A stretch of 64,000 nt of DNA. Origin: Ephemerocybe angulata (taxonomy: Eukaryota; Basidiomycota; Agaricomycetes; Agaricales; Psathyrellaceae). The notes under the pieces are model-generated. The model was not told where the DNA came from. It saw nothing but the letters and a program-made list of their open reading frames with translations, and searched no databases. Shown in pieces: positions 33,947 through 44,718 of this stretch (positions within the stretch are counted from its first letter, which is position 1; each line of letters starts with the position of its first letter). The translations under genes and the position numbers were made by a program. The stretch is from contig JAACJK010000064.1 of assembly GCA_013368325.1 (NCBI GenBank), forward strand, positions 1 to 64,000. Direction: 5' to 3'.

Positions 33947-34556
33947 GTTCTCCTTCGAATAAATGGGTTTTGATGCCTGTCCCACAAGCAGCCAATTGCA
34001 GCTCGGCGGCTATTTTTTGAACTTGGTCGACTGTTTTTCAATTTCTCGAAACAACTTTACCCGACAGAGCCTGAGGCAGTTGGCGGCAGTTCTCGAAATC
34101 CAGAATCATTAAAGTCACAGCTCGCGAGACAACCGTACCATGAAGATGGAGACCCGAGTGCGGGGCGCCGCCCTGACTCCTTTCTACCGTTCATGTGCAG
34201 AACTCTCATCATACCACCTGGACCCACCAACTAAGTACCCATGCAGGCCATCGACAAACCACTTCCGGTCACAAAGGATTCTACGTATAGCTCAGGTATA
34301 GCCAGACTTCTATTACGAGAGGTTCTAGCGTAGCTTATTCGTCATGGGTGAGTAGGCTTACCAGTGAGCACAGGCTTGCTTGTTCACATCCAAGTAACCC
34401 TCTTTGATGCTCTATACTTCACCGAGCAGCGAGGATCAACACACTATTCGCCATTGAAGACCAGAGCTGCATCGATAACCCAGTGCCTAGAGCCGACAGC
34501 ACAAGGAGTCCCAGAAACACAAACCCCGACCGGGTAGTTAAGGAACCAAGGACGAA
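33947..34556. other. Gap downstream of tRNA-Asp with a dispersed repeat
   Basis: About 70 bp at 34125-34195 is the reverse complement of 20742-20810 (shared core GTCTCGCGAG, then CATCTTCATG and GGAGTCAGGG). No gene seen. Confidence 0.5.
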
Positions 34557-36410
34557 ATGGAGGGCCCCATCCCTCCTCTCAAGTCCCACCGCCTATGTGC
34601 ACGAGACGTTCCAGCAGAAATCTGGCAGGACGTGTTCCGCCTCGCCATCCTAAAAGATGTCCAGGATGAAGTTCGCAGCCGAGAGCCCAAGCAAATATGG
34701 CTGAGCCGCACCGCAGTACTCGAGAAGAAGTCCAGGTTCCCGACCCTCGCTTTCTTGGCCAACTATGCCTCGTATGCCGTCTTTGGAGGGTGGCAGCTGT
34801 CGGAGATCCCGCTCTCTGGACGCTACCGCGCATTACGGTGTCGTCCAAGATGGTACCAGGAGCGATCCAGAGCCTTCAGGAATACATAAAGCTCGTCGTC
34901 GAGCGCTTAGGAACCCGCCCCCTTTCCTTCGGATTCCGAGCTTTGGACATAATCAACTCTGCGGCGGTTCATTCGACTCTTGCCCTGCTCACTCAGATCG
35001 GACCACGATGGCGCGACGCCAGTATCCGCGGGCCAGCCGAGATCATGGAGACTCTCTGCACGCTTAACGACACCCCTCTTCCCTACCTACGGCGGCTCAC
35101 ACTCGTCCTCGACAACCCGCATACCCGTATGGACTGGATCCGAAAGCGGGACCCGCACATTCCATGCTTCGCCATTTCTCCTTCGCTGCGTCACCTCGAA
35201 ATCCACTACAGCTTACTTCACTGCGGGAGCCTGACCTTTGACCTCCCCTGGGCCCAGCTCGAATCGTTTCGCTGCGTTGGAGTGGACGGTGCGCTGTACG
35301 ATACGCTGATAGAAGCGCAGCCGAAGGGGTTGAAGAGCGTGGCGTGTCTTCTGGATCAGGCTGGAGTGCCCTTGACCTCCGTCCCATACTCTAGCCCAAC
35401 GCTCACATGCTTGCGGGTGCGAGTAAAGGTTGGATGGGGCGAGGTCGGCTTCCGCAATTTGACCTTGCCTGTCCTTCAGGAGTTGGAAGTGGTCAGCCGG
35501 CGAAATAGGGTATACCACATGGTGGAGAGCTTGATCGTACGCTCTGGCTGCTCATTGAGACGGCTGGAGATGTACCCCGAGTCGCTGTGGGTGGGAAGGC
35601 TTCGGAACATATTAACCCTCTCGCCTCTCCTCACGGACCTATCGATCACGTCCCCCAATGAAGAGATTTTGGGTGCGCTTATTCTACCCAATAGCGGGGC
35701 CGCCAGAGGATGTACTGTCCCTGACCTCAAGCGTCTTACCATCCATACCGCCAAGGGAATGCCTTCGCCTGCTTTGCTTGCGGCTATCCTTCGGTCAAGA
35801 AAGAAGTCGAGTTCCAGCGCGACCCAAGGCCTGGAAGAACTGGTACTCGTGAACATGTTCCATCTGGCTGTGGAGAAGGAGACCTTTGAGTCGGCTCGGC
35901 AGTTGTACGAGGACAGCTTATATGCTGCATCTGATCCCCTGGCGATCAAGTGTAAAGACACCCTCGAGAAGCTCAAAGGTCCTCAGCGCTTCACTCCAAA
36001 ATGGCCAGGGAACTACGATCCATGGCGTCTAGTAAACTTGGAAGGGACGCTATGTGCGCTAGAGAGATTGGACCTCGCAGCGTTGGCAGACCTCAGAGTC
36101 CTTTCGGTATGTCAGTCCAACCAGTTCATAGCCTCGAGATCTCACTGTTCCTCTATCGCAGAGAAACGGCGCCCTGGACCTCATCGAGTTCGTCATTGAC
36201 GATTCTGAAGATATTATGCCGTCTGGAGTGCCTTTTGCCCGACTCGCCTTTCGGGAGCGAGCGAGTGCTTTGCGCCGCAGTTGGAGGGAGGCTCTGATCC
36301 AGGCCATGAGGGCGGATCCGTACTACTGGATACACCCTGCTCAAGGAGATAACTTGGTCGTCTTGAGACATGTGTCCCCGCAGAATGGTGAGCCTGAAAA
36401 CGAGGAATAA
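34557..36410 (+). CDS. F-box/LRR-type protein with a 5' frame disruption
   Basis: The first frame starts MEGPIPPLKSHRLCARDVPA and holds the F-box core VPAEIWQDVFRLAI. The rest, QLCLVCRLWRVAAVGDPALW and about 450 residues of leucine-rich sequence, is in another frame from about 34690. No intron of suitable length with normal ends restores the frame between 34667 and 34740, so a one-base indel is likely. Near the 3' end a 55 nt intron (36107-36161) joins ADLRVLS to RNGALDLIEFVIDDSEDIM, ending at the stop 36408-36410. The role would be an SCF adaptor. It is either broken or affected by a sequencing error. Confidence 0.65.
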
Positions 36411-37813
36411 CATGACGCATCATCTCTGACAGACCTTCAACGTAGATCCAGGGGACGACGCTATTTGGGATTATCTGACGGGGAAAAGACGCTTGAAGTC
36501 CGCCACGCTTGACCTTGAATTGGGGATTCCGCTCATGACTGCGTCACGTCCTACGATTATATGAATGTGATCTCAGACCATTCCCTGCGAGCAAGTTTCT
36601 ACAAGAGATTCGGACAGGCAAACTCAGGGAGCATCTACAACGCTAGATGAGCCGGACACCAGGCAGACTGCATCTCATTCTCGGATCTTTGACGTTCGGT
36701 CTCGAGCCAATGTACTGCCAACCGTGCCGAGAGTTGGATGACTCCATGGTTCACAACGTTTCGTGACAAGCCCGCTAATATTAGTAGCAGTATGCAGCTT
36801 ATCTCTTCCACTCCGATCTGGCATTTAAGCGCTGAGCATACGACCCTCTTCAATGTCCCTTCCGGTTATATGTAGTCCGGTGGTCGGATAATATCAGCTG
36901 CGTACCGTAGTAGTCATGTATATCTTTTTTCAACTGCGAGACGATGACTCCAGGTCTTCCCGGAGAGCCATTGTATGGAACGGCTTATCACCCTCATCTG
37001 TGCCCTACATAAGATCCTAAGGCCTTTGCTGGCAAAGGTTCGTGGGCGCTTATTGCTGAACCCATTCGGGTTAGGGTTACTCTTAAACTTTAACCCCCAA
37101 CTTAAACCAACATAATCAGGGCGTTAACCCGTCTCAGGGGTCTATGTCCTCATCACCAGTGTCCATTTCTTGCGGAGGATAGATAAGGTTCGGTTTATTT
37201 TGTTTCTCTTGGGGCACTTGTGATAAGAGCGGCTTCTGTCGTAGGAGTCGCCGGTCGTCGCCTGACTCGATCCCACTCTTCAACGTTCAACACGTTTCCC
37301 CTGGATTCGGGTTACTGGCGCAGCAGTGGAACTATAATTAGCCGCCGCAGCAGATTTTGAAATGTGAGTAGAAGGATGGTCCAAGATTGACGCCCGTCGG
37401 AGCATATATATGTCTCACTATCTACCCAAAAGCGTAAGCTCGGTCGCCATGGGGATTTGACCGGCTGGTCCATGTTCCTGAAAGCCCTCAAAATTGCCTC
37501 AAAATGTAGCCGATTCGATAAAAATGGTAGTCAGTTGCCTTATCTGGGTTACCCGCCTCGATCGGTGTGGCTCACCAACATCCCGCCCTTGACTCCATGT
37601 TCTAAAATAATTCCATGCTCAGTCAGGACACAATTTTCTGCCCCGAGGACTGCCTTCGCTGGGGAAGCGATCGAGACTGGCTGAGGTATAAATTGCAGAG
37701 GGCGGCCAGCCGAAGTTTTCCAGCTCGCTCTTGGTTTTCTTCCTCACCCTTCCTTCTTCTTTCCTTGTCGCCCACTTCACTTCCTTTTAATTTCCACCAC
37801 CCTTTGAGACATC
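36411..37813. other. Intergenic region upstream of the AA9 gene
   Basis: No supported gene. A single telomere-like TTAGGGTTA tract occurs near 37070. A TATAAATT box at 37687-37694 lies about 120 bp above the AA9 start and is its probable promoter. Confidence 0.4.
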
Positions 37814-38646
37814 ATGATTAAGGCCGCAGCTTTCATCTTCGCCCTTCTCTTCGTTGCGCAGAGCGTATACTCTCACTGTGAGTTGACTTTGTCTTCGAAT
37901 CTTTCATTCCGTTTCGTGTGCTGACTTCGGACACTTAGACATCTTCAAGGTTCTCTTGGCCGGTAGCAAGACGTCGACCGCTGCGGTCCGACAGCCACAG
38001 AGTGTCGAGCCCTTCCACGATATCACCTCTTCGGCTGCGACTTGCAACGTCAACCCATCACCCGCCTCGGAGGTCGTGACTGTTGCGCCAGGAGAGAAGC
38101 TGGGCTTCAAACTGAGCAACAACATGTACCACCAAGGCCCTGTGTCGATTTACCTCGGCAAGGCTCCCGGTGACGTCTCCAAGTGGGACGGCTCCGGCAA
38201 GGCTTGGTTCAAGATCGCTGAATGGGGCATCAAGTCATATCACCCCGTCGATTTCACGTCGCACAACTTGAACGAGTTCATGACCACCGTCCCTGAGAAT
38301 ACTCCCCCTGGCCAGGTAAGCTTCTCCTCGCACCCTCCCATCCCCAGCTCGACGTCTGACCATGTCTCGTAGTATCTCGCCCGTATCGAACAGCTTGCTC
38401 TTCACCTCGGTACCGGTGTTCCTGAGATCTTCGTGTCTTGCGCCCAGATCAAGGTCACCGGCAAGGGCACTGGGAACCCTGCCAAGGTTTCCATCCCAGG
38501 CTACATCGCCGCCAATGGTACGCCCCTCTCTCTTCCTCCTCTTCGACGCCTTCTGATGTGTTTCTCTAGATCCCGGAGTCACTGCTGACATCTACAACGG
38601 CATGACCTCTTACAAGGTTCCCGGACCCGCTGTCTGGAGGGGATAG
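37814..38646 (+). CDS. AA9-like lytic polysaccharide monooxygenase
   Basis: Four exons: 37814-37877, 37939-38315, 38373-38517 and 38570-38646. Introns are 61, 57 and 52 nt and the product is 220 aa. A 20-residue signal peptide ends ..SVYS, leaving His21 as the mature N-terminus, the first ligand of the copper histidine brace. The second brace His is His86 in NMYHQGPVSIYLGKAP. Cys57 and Cys170 probably form the conserved disulfide. RIEQLALHLGTGVPEIFVSC is the region that in AA9 reads ALH..QFYxxC. His158 is kept, but the usual Gln is Glu165 and the axial Tyr is Phe167, with a loop two residues shorter. It is a secreted copper enzyme family acting on cellulose or hemicellulose. Substitutions may change activity or substrate. 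Confidence 0.92.
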
Positions 38647-39295
38647 ATGATCGCTGCGTTCCACTGGCCTTATCTCTCGTCTCACTCGTGTGCGACTTAT
38701 AATAGAGTTCACCTTCTACCATGAGGTAACTCATTTGGTTTCGCTGTTCTTGTAGTTGTACACACACTATTTTGCTTCAGCTTAGTGATGGGTGTGTAGC
38801 TAGCTTGCTGCGCTGGTCGCGGAATATCAGATTGGGCTTTTTGTTGGAACTTTCGTGTGACCTTCTACAAACCGACCAAAGTCTACATCGAGTTACGGTT
38901 TCTACGCTATCAAGTGACCCATCAAACCTCTTTTCAACAGGATTCGATCATTTGTCTTCCTTGTATTGGGAGGTCCCTATGCCATGGTTTGCGTGGAGAC
39001 ATCGAGAATGTCCAGGTCATGGGTGCGCTCCGGTTGTGCGTCTGTCGCAACGGGCGCTAAAGGGAGGACACCGCCACCATCGGCTCTTGGTTTTGATGGC
39101 GGTTCGTGGCCGGGATGACACCAACCACCACCATCTCATCCATCGGACAGCCAACGATGTCGAAACGACCTGTTACATTCGCCAGACTGCTAGACAACGT
39201 TCCCAAATCTACTCCCCATAGTCAAACTGCGGAAGCTCTCGCCGATTCCTTGGAGAAAAACGACTTCGAGTACTCCTTCCTTTAGCCCATTCACA
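38647..39295 (+). other. Gap before FunK1-3, with a possible FunK1 N-terminal remnant
   Basis: At 39157-39285 a 42-codon frame (MSKRPVTFARLLDNVPKSTP...) resembles the start of FunK1 proteins. It ends in a stop shortly before FunK1-3 in a different frame. It may be a decayed first exon. Nothing else is supported in this stretch. Confidence 0.3.
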
Positions 39296-40550
39296 TTGCT
39301 GGAGTTCAACGAGTTCCTTCCCATTAAGAAGGACTCCAAGACGAATCTGAAGCAGAAGGAGGGGGTGAGAAAGGGAGAGAAGGAGGAAGAGAAACTGTCG
39401 GAGATGAGCTTCACAGACCTCTGGGCGTTCAAGGACGAAGGCGACGACGGGAAGGCGAGTTCCAAGGGGACGAGGGCCGAGCATGGCATCCATGAGCGCT
39501 CTACCAGCATCAGTATTGGATCCCTTTCTGTCACCGAGGGCGAGGCTACAACTGATACCAATGCAGCCGTCAAGCTGTCGTCCCGGGAGCTCACACGAAA
39601 CCTGGAGGAGGAGTTCATCAAGACAGTGCATGAAGAGTTCCAGGGGACGGACTTTCTGAGCGATATGAAAGATCTGCGCCCTCTTGGGGAGCGCATTCCA
39701 GATCTCTCGGTCATGCCTGCGTACAAGCCCCTCTCTAGTCTGACGCAGCAAGGTGACTCGGAGGCGCTCTTGGACGCCTTCCGACTGCTGATATACTGTA
39801 CGTCTCCGTTTCTTTCCTATTCGGATTCCGTTTTTTGTTTATCATGGCCTTCATTCAGGTCACGCCATGCTCTGGAGCATTGACGTCGAGCAGAGGGACA
39901 TGAATTATGGAAATTTCATGGTCGATCCCGAGACTGGGACCAATGGGACACCCAAACTATGCGATTTCGACTTGCCTCACTTCCGCGATCGCCCTCTACC
40001 TAGCAGCTACTCTACCACGGGAACGTGGCCATTCACAGCTACCGAGTTGTCCACCGAGGTGGCAAGGTTGGGCGCGATACGTCGAGTGTACAGGCATGAC
40101 GTGGAATCCTTCGTCACCATTCTGGTCTGGACAGTCCTGCGCTGTCGGAACGGGGTACTTGTCGACGACAGTCCCACAAAAAACTGGACCGATTCGATGT
40201 TCGTAAAATGCAAAGCAGCTCGGGAAACCACCCTCACGCGCATCATGGACGGCTCGCTTTCGAAACCAGCTTGGGTGAGCGACAAGTTTTGGAAGGTCGT
40301 CCGGGAAGCAGTCGCTTTTATGGACGGGGTAGTAGGGATGGCTCAGGCTTTGAGGGCTAGGAAGGGGAAGGCCGAGGCGCGCGGAGATGAGGCCCTACTC
40401 GCAACAGCTGATGAAGAACTGAGGAGGCTTGACAGCATGGAATTCGCCCACGAGCTGTCTGCTTGGTTGCTGTTCGAGAACCCTCGTGGCGTCGAGCTTG
40501 CTGACCTTTTGGAGGTCCACATCGCCGGGCCTGAGTCTGCAGCGACGTGA
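39296..40550 (+). CDS. FunK1-family kinase, copy 3 (divergent)
   Basis: Two exons, 39296-39797 and 39859-40550 (61 nt intron), 397 aa. The N-terminal half aligns with FunK1-1: a DLWAFKDEGDDGKASSKG segment, then SIGSLSVTEGEA and AAVKLSSRELTRNLEEEFIK. The catalytic loop is EQRDMNYGNF (Gln for His of HRD). DFDLPHF replaces DFG and GTWPFTATEL replaces the usual GTWAFMAIEL. It is the most diverged of the four copies, with its own RARKGKAEARGDEA insert. The conserved start is uncertain; an upstream exon may be decayed. Confidence 0.85.
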
Positions 40551-40917
40551 TAGCGAGTCAAGGCGCCCTTGGTACGGCTGGATACGAATGGGTTACACTC
40601 TGTATTACATGATTTGTACCGACAGATGGTCTGTGGTTATGCCCTTCGACTTATTTCTCTAATTATTAATATTTATCGATGATTATGATCCAGATATCCA
40701 TTCTTTGAAAGGAAAAATGGTCCTGACTTGAAGGCTATGTAACGACATTGAGGGTGGCCTTGTACTCGACTTGTGCAATTGTCCAGAATGCCAGGCGCAC
40801 GCCCGTGTAAAAGAGCGTGGTAGATTTATCCATGTCTACAAAGATAAGGTAAGGGTCTCGTGCCAATATACATGGGATGAGTACTCGTAGGTAGAAGCAG
40901 ATCAAGCTCGCCAAACG
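40551..40917. other. Gap between convergent FunK1-3 and FunK1-4
   Basis: The 3' flanks of two convergent kinase genes. No gene or RNA feature seen. Confidence 0.4.
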
Positions 40918-42430
40918 TTATCTCTGTCGCAAAGCTGAAGACAGATCATGCCATCCAGCCTGAGTCGGAGGACCCCCGATGTATGTTTGCAGAAGGCTGG
41001 CCACCTCCCGCCCCTGGGCGCTTTTGAATAGCTGCCAGGCGAACAATGTATCAATGTATCCCAGGCCGTCAATTTCCTCGATTTTTTCCTGCAACTTCAA
41101 CGCTTCCTCTGACCCTGGATCTGCGTCATCGAAATCAAACTTCTGTACTGTTCGCAGTGCATCCACCTTGAACATCTGCCCCAGCGCATCCCTAATAATG
41201 CGCCAAAGCTTTGACTCGGGTGATATTCTGTCCTGCTTGGGCTCGAGCTCCAGATTACGCTCGATGACCTGGTATGTTTTTTCCCGCCCACTCCTGCATT
41301 CACTGTAACGTCCCTTGATCCAATCCCCCAAAGGAGGGTTAGAGATGAGTACGCCGTCTCGATAGCGAAACGCCACCCAGATGAGAACCGCTACAAACGA
41401 TTCGACCTCGTGCCGGTAGAGCCGAGGTACGCGACCTTCCATTGCCAAAGTGCTGAGCAGTTCGAGGGCTATGAATGCCAATATTCCAGTGTTGAAGTTC
41501 CTGTAGTTCGATAGGTCGAAGTCACAAAGTTTGGGCTTTCCGTTCTCCGGGTCGACTATCAGGCTTTCAGCACTGATATCGCGCTGTTCGACCCCAATGC
41601 TCCAGAGCATTGCATGGCCTAAGAATAAATCAATTCTCAGTTGAGAACATATCAATGTTCAGCGATATATGCTCACCGTATATCAAAGCAAGGAAGCCGT
41701 TCAGCAGTGCCTCATCGCCAGTTTTAGTCAGAGCTTGGATAGGCTCGTACCTTGGCATGACAAGGAGATCTGGAATGCGAGCACCGAAAGGGCGCACGCC
41801 CTTCCGGATGATGTCGGCGCTGAGATCAGGGTACTCGTGTGACGCCAAGTTTCTCGGGAGATAGTCCAGAGGATCTCCGCCACGGTGTGCCAGGAACCCT
41901 GTCCCTGCCAAGTTTTCGAGAGCATTCTGAGCGAGCTCCACCTCTCGGTTTCGAGAGACCTGGCGCAATAAAATCTTGAGGGCCACCCCCCGATCGGTAG
42001 CTTCCGAAACGATGCCTAAGCCGTGACCGAAAGAGCAAGAGACGGCCTCGGAACCGTTCCCAGCAGGCTGCATTCCGTTGTCCATTACTATATTGGCGGT
42101 CTGGTTTTCGGCGACTTTCTCAGACTTGGACACGATGGCAAGATCTTCAAAACCCGCTGCTTCAACCTTGTGCTTGGTCCCAATGTTGCTCCCAACCGCT
42201 TCAAAAACCATTAGATCATCTCCATGATTGCACACTGGAAAGTGGGACTCACTTGCTTCGCTTTCGACCTTCGATGTGACTGCCTCCCTGGCAGATATTT
42301 CCTGTGTTGTTAGGCTGCTGTCATTTGGTTCCACGGATCCTATCCGCGGACCAGTCGAGCGACCAATGATAAAGTACCGGTATCGTGCGCTCTCGAGCGA
42401 AGGCAAGACACTACAAAAGAAGGGTTTCAA
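40918..42430 (-). CDS. FunK1-family pseudokinase candidate, copy 4
   Basis: Three exons: 42430-42253, 42198-41677 and 41618-40918. Introns are 54 and 58 nt and the product is 466 aa in frame. It resembles FunK1-2 along most of its length (VEAAGFEDLAIVSKSEKVAE, VALKILLRQVSRNREVELAQ). The catalytic loop reads EQRDISAESL, so the metal-binding Asn of the GN pair is lost as well as the HRD His. DFDLS is followed by a deletion that removes the PAGYSNTGT segment, leaving NTGILAFIALEL. These changes argue against phosphotransfer, so it may be a pseudokinase. The start at 42430 is the first ATG in frame; the N-terminal domain of copy 1 is absent. Confidence 0.85.
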
Positions 42431-42768
42431 TTAGCACGAAGAATCACGACAGATTTTCCCTAGACTCACCAAGGTCCCAGAGCCTCCAGGTTTATGACCC
42501 TCGTCTCTTCTAAGTTCTCCGACTTACCCGTGGTGAGGTGCTCGAGGGAGCTTTCTCAATCTGCGAGTCGGCGACACACTGGCGCGTTTCCCCGTTTCCC
42601 GGTAGATGAGTGCATCAAGCACAAGTGCCGTCGGAGTCTAGAACAGTCGACCCACGATGTGGCCAACGTTCCACTATGCTTTTGTGATCATATCGATCTT
42701 GCCCATTGTTTATTCAGTGTACAACTTAAAATTCCACAAGGTTCATACGATTGAGAGAAAAAATTAAA
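42431..42768. other. Gap between FunK1-4 and F-box tandem gene 1
   Basis: No gene seen. It contains the 5' region of FunK1-4 and the 3' end of the F-box gene. Confidence 0.3.
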
Positions 42769-44349
42769 CTAATCGCTAAATCCGATGTCTACGAGTACAC
42801 CCACTCCGCGGAGCTCCATTGCTTGACCACTCTCGTCTGGACGAGTGCCGCGGGGTAGCCACTGCCTACTGACAGCCATGTCCAGTCTCTCCACACAATC
42901 CGGCCCTACTTCCGTCACAGAAGCTTTCCTTCCTGCAAGGTATTGGCAAACATCGTCTACATCGAAGGCGCCACGGTTGTCGTGAATTTTGAGGTGTCGG
43001 AGTAGAGGTAGAAGCGGTTTGTCGACTTCCCTGGCTATCGCAAACAATTCCCTATCAACATCGATCTTGGCTAGTTCCAGGAAAGTGAGGGATGGGAGGA
43101 TAGCAAGAATGCGGAGGAGACCCTTGGAGGTGATTGGAAGGTACTCCAGATGAAGTTGCTTCAGATCGACGACCCTGTCGGCGCCGCTGAGCATACGCAG
43201 TATGTCACGGTAGAGTTCCAACTTGTCGGGAGTGTCGGGGGACTCATCTTCATCATCTTCATCCTGATAATCCTGATACTCCTGATACTGTAGTTCCAGA
43301 GTTCTGAGGGCAGGCATTCGTAGACAACGCAGAATGCGCGTATCTTCACCACGGTTTTCCATCTGTAGAAACCGAAGGACTTGCAGTTTAGGCAGTAAAA
43401 TTGGAGTTGGAACGTCGGTGAAAAAACCGTCCATGCGTGCGGATTGAGTAGAGTCGAGGACCACCTCTTCTAGGTTTCGACAGCTTCGCAAATTTCGTAG
43501 GATCCAACGGTTTGGCCAGTCGCAAACGATGTGGAGGCTTGTTAAACCGTCGAGGGATGGCAAGGCTGGAAGGATATCGCCAGGGAATATGGGGTCCGGA
43601 GGAAATTCTAGCAATAGGGAGGAAACGGGGGGAAGGTTGTTAAGGCACCACCATTCTGGTTCGGGAGTTGGCGCTGCCCACTCTTCGATTTCTAGCGCCA
43701 AATGTCGAATTGAGTCCCACGAACGGCTCAGCGCGTTCTCGTCGCTCTTGATGAGACCGAAAAGGCGATCCAAGCAATGATGACTGTGGCATTGGATGGT
43801 AACTTCATCAAGAACTGGCCCGTTGGTGAGAAAGCGTATGAGTTCGGGAGAGGCCAGTCGACAAATATCCTCGTCGATTTGGTGACACTGGCACTGGTAT
43901 CTTGCGTCTAACCCAGTAATGTTGACCCTTTTCGGTAGCATCCCAGCGCGTGCAGTCCACGTCTGGAGCTTCTTCACATTCACTGGGGCATCACTGGGAG
44001 TGGGCATTTCCACGGTTTGCCAAAGGGAGGGTGTTGTAAGAGCGATGGCGCGCCAGGACTTGCATACCAGGCCGACATCGTTTACAGGGTAAGGCTCGAG
44101 GGCATATCGAAATATCTCGCCAAGGATTTCTGGGGGTACGACACCACGGCGTAAAGGGGACAGTAGAGCTTTGTAGTCCTGTCTCTTCGACTCGTGCGAT
44201 TTGAGCTTGAGCTGGAGTTCGTCGATAGCCAGCTGGAGCGCGTCGATAGCGAGGGTTTCTGCGTCTACTTCGTGTTGAATAGAGGCTATTTCCAGGGAAT
44301 CGAGAGAGTAGTTTCCATTAAGTAGGTGCGAGAATGACTCCTTGATCAT
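42769..44349 (-). CDS. F-box/LRR-type protein, tandem paralogue 1
   Basis: Single exon, 526 aa from MIKESFSHLLNGNYSLDSLE. The ORF extends 82 codons upstream, but the paralogue starts at the equivalent Met, so 44349 is preferred. Residues 15-60 form a coiled coil (QHEVDAETLAIDALQLAIDE). The F-box is LLSPLRRGVVPPEILGEIF with GLVCKSWRAIALTTPSLWQT. Leucine-rich strands follow, for example LTSLHIVCDWPNRWILRNL and LLRILAILPSLTFLELA. It carries an acidic insert (EYQDYQDEDDEDESP) that the paralogue lacks in this form. The likely role is SCF ubiquitin-ligase substrate adaptor. Confidence 0.9.
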   Translation of the reverse strand: MIKESFSHLLNGNYSLDSLEIASIQHEVDAETLAIDALQLAIDELQLKLKSHESKRQDYKALLSPLRRGVVPPEILGEIFRYALEPYPVNDVGLVCKSWRAIALTTPSLWQTVEMPTPSDAPVNVKKLQTWTARAGMLPKRVNITGLDARYQCQCHQIDEDICRLASPELIRFLTNGPVLDEVTIQCHSHHCLDRLFGLIKSDENALSRSWDSIRHLALEIEEWAAPTPEPEWWCLNNLPPVSSLLLEFPPDPIFPGDILPALPSLDGLTSLHIVCDWPNRWILRNLRSCRNLEEVVLDSTQSARMDGFFTDVPTPILLPKLQVLRFLQMENRGEDTRILRCLRMPALRTLELQYQEYQDYQDEDDEDESPDTPDKLELYRDILRMLSGADRVVDLKQLHLEYLPITSKGLLRILAILPSLTFLELAKIDVDRELFAIAREVDKPLLPLLRHLKIHDNRGAFDVDDVCQYLAGRKASVTEVGPDCVERLDMAVSRQWLPRGTRPDESGQAMELRGVGVLVDIGFSD

Positions 44350-44400
44350 GCCGAGGAGTATGCAAGTTTGTGATGAATGGAGGCTCGAAGTAAAGGGCAG

Positions 44401-44445
44401 AGCGGCGGGCGCTAACGGCCGGACTTTTTGTCGGACTTCATAAAT
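44401..44445 (-). promoter_or_regulatory. Conserved upstream element of the F-box tandem (gene 1)
   Basis: A GCGCTAACGG tract, then CGGACTTTTTGTCGGACTTC and ATAA, lies about 50-95 bp upstream of the F-box start. The same block, with few changes, is upstream of tandem gene 2 at 46341-46384. It contains the direct repeat CGGACTT. It is inside the upstream ORF extension of gene 1, which supports a non-coding, regulatory role there. Confidence 0.45.
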
Positions 44446-44718
44446 GTTTTGTGAGCTGGTCCGTGCGTTATACAAGGCGTTATACGGCGCGAACCTACAG
44501 GAATTCATAGGCTCAAGTATAAATCTGAGGTCCGCTAGGGCAACCTCAGGCCTCAGCTGTGGACTTGGATATTGCCTACTGGTCAGTAGTCCCACAGAAA
44601 TGAGACTGATAGAAAGTATCCAGCGTCAAGACAGGGACTTTTTGGCATAAGCCGAACCGATCGTCCGAATCAGCGAAGGCTACAACTTGAATAGCACGAC
44701 GAAATATGGTAGTATGCA

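Noticed and set aside
37065..37085. TTAGGG-type telomeric repeat
   Set aside because: Only one to two units; too short to be a telomere or interstitial telomere array.
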